Both the position numbers and the translations under genes were made by a program. 58,965 nucleotides of DNA from Chloroflexota bacterium (GTDB lineage: Bacteria > Chloroflexota > Dehalococcoidia > Lucifugimonadales > UBA3495), in the NCBI GenBank assembly GCA_028875055.1, contig JAPPGG010000042.1:1-58965 (forward strand). Direction: 5' to 3'. Within the stretch, counting starts at the first letter, position 1, and each line of letters opens with the position of its first letter. This document shows positions 16,365 through 23,407 of this stretch, in pieces. Under the pieces are notes generated by a model. The model saw only the letters and a list, made by a program, of their open reading frames with translations, did no database searches and was not told where the DNA came from.

Positions 16365-17366
16365 CTACCGCCCCAGCAGCCCCAGTATTGACAGCAGGCC
16401 CGTGGCGGCGGTGGCGCCGGCGCGGCGGCCCCGACCGATGATGCGGCCGAATTCGCCCCGCTCCCAGATGACCACGAACTGGCTGGCTATGAAGATGGAA
16501 CTGTAGGTACCCACTATCACGCCGATGGCCACCACCAGCAGCAGTTCACGGATGCTGGAACCGCCGATGAGGAGCATGGCCAGCAGCACCGTGAAGGTGG
16601 TGAAGCTGGTGTTGATGGACCGGCCCACGGTCTCCACGATGCTCAGGTTCACCACCGAGTCCAGGGCCCGGTCGGGGTAACGAATGACGTTCTCGCGGAT
16701 GCGGTCGAAAATTACGATGGTATCGTTAACGCTGTAACCGGCCACGGTGAGGATGCCCACGATGAACATGGAGTTGACCTCCATGTTGAGCACGCGGCCC
16801 AGGATGGAAAACACGCCCAGCACCAGCAGGGTGTCGTGGATCAGGGTAAGGATGGCGCTGATACCGTAGCGGTAAGCCCGTGGCACCCGCCGGAAGGCAT
16901 ACCAGATATACAGCAGGATGAACACCGAGGCCGCCGCCAGCGCGATTATGGCGTTGCGCACCGTCTCCTGGGCCACGATGGGGGAAGTGGAGTCGAAGTT
17001 GACGGCCAGCACCGGGGCCACATTCTGAGTGAGGTCGTCTTCAATTACCTGGCGCTCGGACTTGCCCCCGCCGGCGTCCTCGCTAAGCACCTTGGTACGG
17101 ACCAGGAGCGTGCGGCTGCCGGTGCGCTGAATCAGGGCCTCGGGATGGCCCAGAAATTCCATGCGCTGCTGCACCTCGTCCTGGGACACGGACCTTTGAA
17201 AGGTAATGTCCATGACGGAACCGCTGGTGAAGTCGATGCCCGGCCGCAGCCCGGAACCGCCGGTAACCCACCCGCCCGGGGGCAGGGCCAGTGAGAGTAT
17301 TCCGGGAATCAGGAGCAGGGCCGAGAACAGGAAATACCAACCCCGCTTGCCTACGATGTTATACAT
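16365..17366 (-). CDS. secF: protein translocase subunit SecF
   Basis: A membrane component of the SecDF complex, which uses the proton-motive force to pull exported proteins through SecYEG. At 333 residues it has six predicted membrane helices: one near residue 12-28 and five in the C-terminal half. The family motif GIDFTSGSVMDITF follows TM1. Conserved segments SVNDTIVIFDRIRENV and SINTSFTTFTVLLAMLLIGG are intact. It lies 113 bases downstream of secD. Its 3' end was copied into the HEPN region (15658-15738). Confidence 0.96.
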   Translation of the reverse strand: MYNIVGKRGWYFLFSALLLIPGILSLALPPGGWVTGGSGLRPGIDFTSGSVMDITFQRSVSQDEVQQRMEFLGHPEALIQRTGSRTLLVRTKVLSEDAGGGKSERQVIEDDLTQNVAPVLAVNFDSTSPIVAQETVRNAIIALAAASVFILLYIWYAFRRVPRAYRYGISAILTLIHDTLLVLGVFSILGRVLNMEVNSMFIVGILTVAGYSVNDTIVIFDRIRENVIRYPDRALDSVVNLSIVETVGRSINTSFTTFTVLLAMLLIGGSSIRELLLVVAIGVIVGTYSSIFIASQFVVIWERGEFGRIIGRGRRAGATAATGLLSILGLLGR

Positions 17367-17479
17367 TCAATAGTTCCTCCGGGACCGAATTGTTAATCCA
17401 GGAATGTACGCGAACATTCAACAATTGAATAAGACTGATTTACCCTCGTGCTTATTCGCGCCCATTCATGAACAAGTTA

Positions 17480-19504
17480 TCAAACGTTGCGGGGCTGCCC
17501 GGCGGCGCCGGCCCTGGCGCCGCTGCCGGGCCGTGGCGAGCCTTCGGGACTGAACAGGGCCATCTGCCGGCCCAGGCCAATCCAGGCCATGAGCTGCAGC
17601 AGGTTGCGGCTCAGAACTATGGCGGTGAACATGCTGACCACGACGCCGATGAACAGGGTGAAGGCAAAGCCCGTTACCAGGTCGTCGGCAGTGCGGCTGC
17701 CCAGCCACAACAGCACCATACAGGTAATGATGGTCGAGAAGTTGCCGTCGCGGATGGCCGGCCACGCCCGGCTGAATCCCACCTCCATGGAAGAGGCCAG
17801 GGTGCGGCCGATGCGAATTTCCTCTTTCATCCGCTCGAATATCAGGATGTTGGCGTCCACCGCCAGACCGATGGACAGGATGAATGCCCCGATACCGGAC
17901 AGGCCCAGGGTAACGGGCACCAGCTTGAAAACCGCCAGAACTACCACGGTGTAAAAGACCAGGGCCACGGCGGCTATGATGCCGGCCATGCGGTAGTAGG
18001 CCACCATGAAGACCATCACCAACCCCAGTCCGATGATGCCGGCCAGCAGGCTCTTCTTCAGGGACTCCTCGCCCAGCAGGGCGTCCACATCGCTTTCCTG
18101 GATCAGCTCCAGCGGGACGGGCAGGCTGCCGGCTTCCAGCTGGATGGCCAGGGTGCGGGCCTCTTCCCGGGAGAAGTTGCCGGTAATGGAGCTGCGGCCA
18201 TCGCGAATCCAGGCCAGGGACACCGGGGCAATGAGAAGCTCATCGTCCAGGAATACGGCGATACGCTTGGTGTCTATGCCCACGATGCGCTGGGTCAGGT
18301 CGCCGAAGATGCCCGTGCCCCGGTCGCCGAAAGCGATGTTGACCTCCCACTCGCCGGTGTTGGGGTCGGTGGAGGCGAAGGCGCTCTCCAGGTCGTCACC
18401 GGTAAGGCCGATCTCGGCGTCGGTAAAGGTGAAGCAGGTGACGTCGGAACAGGTACGCTCCTTGAACACCAGCTGGGCCGTCTGGCCGATGAGGGCCTTG
18501 GCCGTCTCGATGCCGCCGGTGGTTTCGAAGGTAACAACCTCGCCGACGCCCGACGACAGCGCGCTACGCAGGGCGCTCTGCTGGTTGACATTGATGGAGA
18601 TGGTGCGAATTTCGTACTGGGTGTCCGACGAAGCGTCAACGGTGAAGTCCTCGTAGCCCTGGGCCGCCAGAACGCCCTCCACGGCCGCCACGTCGGTGGG
18701 TTCGCTGAACCCGACCTGGGAAATGGAACCGCTGGCGCCGGGCAACTGAACGATAACCCGGTCCTCGCCAAACAGCTGAATGATGGGCTCCTCGGTACCG
18801 AAGAGGTTGACACGGCGGTTTATCCGGTCGAGGACGCCTTCCATCTGGTCTGCCGTGGGCGGCTGAATCTCGCTGAGGGAGAAGGAGGCGGTGCCCACAG
18901 TCTCGGTGGAAAATTCGGTTACCTCGCCTACCCCTTCCGCCAGGGCGGTTTCCAGTTCATCCCGCTGGCCTTCGTCCAGGGCGGAGGTTGTAGTAATTCG
19001 GAAGAAGTTATCAACGCCGGTCTGTTCTACCTGGTAGTTCTCCAGTCCCTGCTCCTGGGCCACGTCGTCCACCGCCGGGTCTTCGGGCAGATCCAATTCC
19101 GGATCAAAGCTGAATTCCACGCGGGTAAGGGTAATGGCGTCTTCCAGCCCTTCCTTGACCACGTCGTCCAGCAGGTCGGTGGTAACCACGTAGTTGCGGT
19201 CATCCAGCGGGCGAATGTCGTAGCCGATCACATCGAAGCTTTCCAGGGCCTCTTCAACCACCACGCCCCGGGTGGGGTCGGCAAAGCCCACCTCAATTCG
19301 GGTGCCCGTATCGGCCTGATAGACCAGGTGGCCGCCGCCGCTGAGGTCCAGGCCCAGCTTCAGGCCCAGGGGACCGTCACCGCCCCGAACCAGGGCGGGA
19401 AACCCGGGGAGGTCTATGTTTATGTCCCGGAACCCCAGGGCAGCCGCTGAAAGCCCCAGAATGACCAGGATAAGGATGGAAAGCTGGACACTGCGCCTGC
19501 GCAT
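17480..19504 (-). CDS. secD: protein translocase subunit SecD, enlarged extracytoplasmic domain
   Basis: Partner of SecF in Sec-dependent export. TM1 is at residues 8-24; GLKLGLDLSGGGHLVYQAD is the D1 motif. Helices 2-6 are C-terminal, with SIGLAVDANILIFERMKEE and the last helices intact. At 674 residues it is considerably longer than typical SecD. The extra length is in the first periplasmic domain, which has two similar units. Each contains 'VGFxxPTxxxxVExxL' followed by an A-L-x-x-G-V-G-E-V-x-x-F strand (about residues 70-205 and 265-335). This looks like an internal duplication. The start ATG has an AGGAG-like site upstream. Confidence 0.96.
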   Translation of the reverse strand: MRRRSVQLSILILVILGLSAAALGFRDINIDLPGFPALVRGGDGPLGLKLGLDLSGGGHLVYQADTGTRIEVGFADPTRGVVVEEALESFDVIGYDIRPLDDRNYVVTTDLLDDVVKEGLEDAITLTRVEFSFDPELDLPEDPAVDDVAQEQGLENYQVEQTGVDNFFRITTTSALDEGQRDELETALAEGVGEVTEFSTETVGTASFSLSEIQPPTADQMEGVLDRINRRVNLFGTEEPIIQLFGEDRVIVQLPGASGSISQVGFSEPTDVAAVEGVLAAQGYEDFTVDASSDTQYEIRTISINVNQQSALRSALSSGVGEVVTFETTGGIETAKALIGQTAQLVFKERTCSDVTCFTFTDAEIGLTGDDLESAFASTDPNTGEWEVNIAFGDRGTGIFGDLTQRIVGIDTKRIAVFLDDELLIAPVSLAWIRDGRSSITGNFSREEARTLAIQLEAGSLPVPLELIQESDVDALLGEESLKKSLLAGIIGLGLVMVFMVAYYRMAGIIAAVALVFYTVVVLAVFKLVPVTLGLSGIGAFILSIGLAVDANILIFERMKEEIRIGRTLASSMEVGFSRAWPAIRDGNFSTIITCMVLLWLGSRTADDLVTGFAFTLFIGVVVSMFTAIVLSRNLLQLMAWIGLGRQMALFSPEGSPRPGSGARAGAAGQPRNV

Positions 19505-19600
19505 CGGTTACTCCTTTTGATTTGGCCCCCAGGGGACACAAAGAGGCGCGAAGGAACCGGCCGGTTCATACCCCGGTACCTTCGCGCGCTGGAACTCTCC

Positions 19601-21064
19601 TCATTTCAAACCATCGGCCAGGGCCAAGGCTTCTTCCCGGGTGGAAATTTCGCCGGCGGCCCGCGCCTCGTCAATCTGCTCCAGCAGGCGGCCTATCTCG
19701 GGCCCCGGCGGGAGGTTCAGGCGCTGCATAAGGTCGTGACCCGTCACAAGCCGGCGGGCGCCCTCGGCCGGGGCCTGTTTCCGCCCGGCGTGCAGCAAAT
19801 TGCCTAACATTCTAGCATGACTGGCCCAGCGGTCGGCTACAATCTCCGGCCCCTTAGCCGCCAGGTAGTCGGCCAGGGCCAGGTAAATGGTATCTACGGC
19901 CACGTCATTCACGTCGCGATAGTAACGATGCACTGCCCGGGGTGTAGGGTCCTCGTCGCCGTGACGAAGCTGGGAGGGCCTCAGGTGGTGTTCCACCATG
20001 CGGGCAACCATGGAGACGATTCTGGCGCTGAACCGCAGCTGGGTCAGCCGTTCCGTAACCATTTCGGCGCCCAGTTCCGAGTGACCCAGGAAGCGAATGC
20101 GGCCGGTCTTGTCGGGCGCCTTGGTCTGGGGCTTGGCAATGTCGTGAAGGAGGCCGGCCAGCTTCAGGACGGTGCGACGGGTAAGGCCGTCGCCCACCTC
20201 CTCGCCAAAGTAGGCCTCCATCTCTCCATTCCAGGAAGCAAGGGAGTAGATAGCGGAGTTCTGGTGGCCGCGGGTAATCAGTTCCGCGTACTCCACCGTA
20301 TGAAGGTTGTGGTTCCAGACGTCCCAGTAGTGGGCGCTGGGCTGGTCCACACCCCTGGTCAGTTCCAGCTCGGGTATGATTCGGCACAAGAGGTCCAGCC
20401 GGTCCAGAACCTCCAGCTGCCCACGGGCGCCTTCCCCGGCCAGGATAAGCATAAACTCGTCGCGCACCCTTTCCGGGGCTACTTTTTCCAGTTGGCGCGC
20501 GTCCCGCCGAATTTGCCGGACCGTTTCCGGGGCCAGCATGAACTGCAGCTGCCCCGCCAGGCGCGGACCCCGCAGCAGGCGGCCCGGGTCGAGGCGGAAC
20601 ACATCGTCGTTCACTGTCTTTATCTGTTTGCGGTACACATCCTGCCGACCGCCGAAAGGGTCAACCAGGTCGTTTGCCCACTGGGCGGCGGGAAGGGGCC
20701 ACTCGTCCGGGTCATCGTTGAGCAGGGATGGGTGGTCCAGGGGCAGAGCCATGGCGTTGACGGTGAAATCCCGCCGGTCCATGTCCTCGTCAATGGTGTC
20801 GTGGTAACGGACCAGGTCCACCACCAGCGGCCCCTCGTCGCAGCCTGCCCCTTCGAACGGCGGCTGAACGATTACCTGGTACACACCCCGGGCCAGGTTG
20901 TGGGGCTGGCAGACGCCGCCCAGGCGCCCGGCCACTTCACGGCCCAGTTCCTCCACCGACGCGACGGTCGGCGGCACGGCAATATCCATGTCGTGAGGGC
21001 CGGACGCGCTGCGGGAGTCGGCAATTTCGCCGCGGAGGAGGGAGTCGCGGAGGAAGCCGCCCAC
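19601..21064 (-). CDS. cca: tRNA nucleotidyltransferase / poly(A) polymerase family (CCA-adding) enzyme
   Basis: It would add or repair the 3' CCA of tRNAs. The nucleotidyltransferase head carries GGFLRD, HDMDIAVP (catalytic Asp pair) and RRDFTVNAMALPL (RRD motif); a helical neck and an HD-type C-terminal region (LLHDIAKP, LGHSELGAEM) follow. The start is unclear. The GTG at 21064 begins inside the conserved GG-x-x-RD motif, which lacks its preceding strand. Coding similarity (AYLVGG preceded by ILNQIAQFFS) continues in frame to about 21130 and beyond. No ATG, GTG or TTG occurs there before an in-frame stop near 21270. Either an unusual start (ATT at 21130) or a frameshift is likely. Confidence 0.88.
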   Translation of the reverse strand: MGGFLRDSLLRGEIADSRSASGPHDMDIAVPPTVASVEELGREVAGRLGGVCQPHNLARGVYQVIVQPPFEGAGCDEGPLVVDLVRYHDTIDEDMDRRDFTVNAMALPLDHPSLLNDDPDEWPLPAAQWANDLVDPFGGRQDVYRKQIKTVNDDVFRLDPGRLLRGPRLAGQLQFMLAPETVRQIRRDARQLEKVAPERVRDEFMLILAGEGARGQLEVLDRLDLLCRIIPELELTRGVDQPSAHYWDVWNHNLHTVEYAELITRGHQNSAIYSLASWNGEMEAYFGEEVGDGLTRRTVLKLAGLLHDIAKPQTKAPDKTGRIRFLGHSELGAEMVTERLTQLRFSARIVSMVARMVEHHLRPSQLRHGDEDPTPRAVHRYYRDVNDVAVDTIYLALADYLAAKGPEIVADRWASHARMLGNLLHAGRKQAPAEGARRLVTGHDLMQRLNLPPGPEIGRLLEQIDEARAAGEISTREEALALADGLK

Positions 21065-21268
21065 CAGATAAGCGCCTGCTTCCCCGGCGGGGAAGCGAGT
21101 GGAAAAGAACTGGGCGATCTGATTAAGAATGGCGGGTTTTCCTGGCGGGTGAAGGCGCGCTTCACCAAATTTTGGTGCGCTGGAGAAACCGGGGTCGCTT
21201 GGCCGATGGAGGCCGGTCTGCGTCCCTGTCCTGGAAGGAAACAGGGGAAAACCTGCTCTCGGGACCGG

Positions 21269-21853
21269 TTACTCCGATTCCTCCCGGGATGCCCTGGGTT
21301 CCTGGGGTTCCTGGGGCTCCTCGGTTTCCCGGGGTTCCCCGGCGGTGGCCTCGTCGTCAGTGGGTTCGGGTGGGTCTGACTCGTAGGTAATCTTCCAGAA
21401 GCTCTCCCGCGAGACCAGGTGGTCGATGTAGAGAACGCCGTTCAGGTGATCTGTCTCGTGCTCCAGCGCCTGGGCCAGCAGGCCATCCGCCTTGATGCGG
21501 ATCACCTTGCCGTTCAGGTCCAGGGCCCTGACCCGTACCCGCTCGGAACGCTTCACCGTGCCCCGATAGCCGGGAATGCTGAGGCAGCCCTCTTCGACCT
21601 CCCGTTCACCCTCCCGCCGGATGATTTCCGGATTGATCAATACCAGCGGTTCGTTCCACTCGGGCAACTGGATTACGGCCACCTTCTGCAGTCCGCCCAC
21701 CTGGTTGGCGGCGAGGCCCACGCCGTGTTCGGCATGCATGGTCTCCACCATGTCGTCAGTGTACTGTTTCAGGTTGGCCGGAATCTGGGTGATGCGCCGC
21801 GTCTGCTGGCGCAGGATGGGGTCGGGAACATGCCGCATGGTCAAACGGGCCAA
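21269..21853 (-). CDS. def: peptide deformylase
   Basis: It removes the N-formyl group from new proteins at the ribosome exit and uses a metal ion. All three motifs are present: GVGLAANQVG (motif 1), EEGCLSIPG (motif 2, metal Cys) and QALEHETDHLNG (motif 3, two metal His and the catalytic Glu). The TTG at 21853 is chosen because GGGAGG precedes it by nine bases; it gives 194 residues. An acidic, Pro-rich C-terminal tail of about 30 residues (EEPQEPQEPR) is unusual and probably disordered. The fmt gene is not adjacent. Confidence 0.95.
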   Translation of the reverse strand: MARLTMRHVPDPILRQQTRRITQIPANLKQYTDDMVETMHAEHGVGLAANQVGGLQKVAVIQLPEWNEPLVLINPEIIRREGEREVEEGCLSIPGYRGTVKRSERVRVRALDLNGKVIRIKADGLLAQALEHETDHLNGVLYIDHLVSRESFWKITYESDPPEPTDDEATAGEPRETEEPQEPQEPRASREESE

Positions 21854-21948
21854 GGTGGGATACCTCCCGGGACGGATCAAAGGGACGAGGCAGTGAAATA
21901 TCACGCCGGATTCGGCAAATAAGTATAGCCGAGGCGACTGAAAAGGGC

Positions 21949-21989
21949 AAAGAAAAGGTTGGCGCCGGTCCCGGGGAAACCGGCGCCAA
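21949..21989 (-). terminator. rho-independent terminator after first PaREP1-like gene
   Basis: The 11-bp stem TTGGCGCCGGT/ACCGGCGCCAA (21959-21969 and 21979-21989) is followed on the minus strand by CCTTTTCTTT. It would end transcription of the genes coming from the right. It lies outside the duplicated 636-bp unit, so only the outer copy is followed by it. Confidence 0.75.
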
Positions 21990-22001
21990 GGCCACGTTGA
22001 A

Positions 22002-22637
22002 GGCGCGCCTGGATTCAGCCGGCGGGCGGGTTGAACGGCGGCATGGGCGGGGGAAAGTCCATGCTCTCGTCAGCCCGGGCCACTTCCTCGGGGACGAGCA
22101 GGCGGTTTATGATGCGCAGCTGGTCCGGAGATGGAATAAAGTCTGGATCAGGTCCCTTCTCCCTTACAATCCATAGGGATTCAATGCGTTGGCTGATTTG
22201 GCCCAACAAGTAGGCGACCAGCACATCGCTCATCCGGTCTTCATAATAGTTTTCGTGCAATTGATCGGCTATGCCCTGCAAGTTCACCAGGTCCGGCAGA
22301 TCGAACTCGCTGGCAATTAGCCCCACAATCTCCCGCCGCAGGTTGTGGGAGCCGTGGCGCCAGTTCCGGTCCTCCGCAATGGCCTTCACCGCCTGGGCCA
22401 CCGCCCCGGAAGCCTTGTCCGACGCCTGCACCCTGTCGCCCTGCGTGTGCAGTTCGTAGTTGGCCTGTTCCAGCAGGCGGCGGCTCAATTCAGAGTGACG
22501 ATTGGCGTTGGCCAAGGACATGTTGGCAACCGCTGTTCAAGTGGGATTCGCTGGGGCTGCTCTCAACGCAGTGTAACCAGCGCCGGCGGGGAGAGTCCAT
22601 ACCTTGCGTAGTGATGTTTATACGGGGGAAACCCTTG
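22002..22637. repeat. 636-bp tandem direct repeat, unit 1
   Basis: This unit recurs at 22638 with an exact offset of 636 bases. The first 458 bases (22002-22459) appear identical between the copies. The remainder, which covers the 5' end of the gene and its upstream region, differs at many positions. Each unit holds one PaREP1-like gene. Confidence 0.95.
22015..22521 (-). CDS. PaREP1/HEPN-like protein, copy 1
   Basis: A 168-residue helical protein. 'GDRVQASDKASGAVAQAVKA' and 'RNWRHGSHNLRREI' match the PaREP1-type pattern (a helix with Q-A-S-x-K, then an R/H-rich turn), a family related to HEPN. An R-x6-H spacing (RNWRHGSH) is present. The C terminus is Pro-rich (PPPMPPFNPPAG). It differs from copy 2 at only two residues (Ser10/Ala and Asn22/Ser). 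No Shine-Dalgarno is visible. Function is unknown; an RNA-related or toxin-like activity is inferred from the fold. Confidence 0.75.
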   Translation of the reverse strand: MSLANANRHSELSRRLLEQANYELHTQGDRVQASDKASGAVAQAVKAIAEDRNWRHGSHNLRREIVGLIASEFDLPDLVNLQGIADQLHENYYEDRMSDVLVAYLLGQISQRIESLWIVREKGPDPDFIPSPDQLRIINRLLVPEEVARADESMDFPPPMPPFNPPAG

Positions 22638-23260
22638 GGCGCGCCTGGATTCAGCCGGCGGGCGGGTTGAACGGCGGCATGGGCGGGGGAAAGTCCATGC
22701 TCTCGTCAGCCCGGGCCACTTCCTCGGGGACGAGCAGGCGGTTTATGATGCGCAGCTGGTCCGGAGATGGAATAAAGTCTGGATCAGGTCCCTTCTCCCT
22801 TACAATCCATAGGGATTCAATGCGTTGGCTGATTTGGCCCAACAAGTAGGCGACCAGCACATCGCTCATCCGGTCTTCATAATAGTTTTCGTGCAATTGA
22901 TCGGCTATGCCCTGCAAGTTCACCAGGTCCGGCAGATCGAACTCGCTGGCAATTAGCCCCACAATCTCCCGCCGCAGGTTGTGGGAGCCGTGGCGCCAGT
23001 TCCGGTCCTCCGCAATGGCCTTCACCGCCTGGGCCACCGCCCCGGAAGCCTTGTCCGACGCCTGCACCCTGTCGCCCTGCGTGTGCAGTTCGTAGCTGGC
23101 CTGTTCCAGCAGGCGGCGGCTCAGTTCGGCGTGGCGATTGGCGTTGGCCAGTGACATGGTGATAACCGCTTTTCAAGTAGGGTGCGCCGGGTCTGCTCTC
23201 AACGCAGTGTAACCATCGCCGGTGGGGCGAGTCCATACCTTGCGTAGTGATGTTTATACG
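22638..23260. repeat. 636-bp tandem direct repeat, unit 2
   Basis: Second copy of the 22002-22637 unit. Similarity fades after 'tgtttatacgg' near 23262. The mosaic pattern (identical 3' three quarters, diverged 5' quarter) suggests an older duplication followed by gene conversion. Confidence 0.95.
22651..23157 (-). CDS. PaREP1/HEPN-like protein, copy 2
   Basis: A 168-residue near-identical paralogue of the gene at 22015-22521, with the same QASDKASGAVAQAVKA helix, RNWRHGSH turn and Pro-rich tail. It is the promoter-proximal copy on the minus strand and has no terminator between it and copy 1, so both may be read on one transcript. Its upstream leader (23158-23260) resembles that of copy 1 but has diverged. 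I cannot tell whether both copies are needed. Confidence 0.75.
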   Translation of the reverse strand: MSLANANRHAELSRRLLEQASYELHTQGDRVQASDKASGAVAQAVKAIAEDRNWRHGSHNLRREIVGLIASEFDLPDLVNLQGIADQLHENYYEDRMSDVLVAYLLGQISQRIESLWIVREKGPDPDFIPSPDQLRIINRLLVPEEVARADESMDFPPPMPPFNPPAG

Positions 23261-23407
23261 GGAGCTGGTCGGTGGCGGGATTTCCGGCTGGGCGCGCCGC
23301 CGGGGTTAGAGAAGCGCCGCAGACCCTCGACGAACTCGGGGCGAAGGCTATAGGGCGTTGCCCACCAGCGCCGGAGGGCACATCAGGGATTTCTCACGTA
23401 TCCCGTT

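Noticed and set aside
17468-19450. 660-codon plus-strand frame opposite secD
   Set aside because: No recognisable domains and antisense-type composition (His/Gln/Gly-rich); secD on the other strand is certain.
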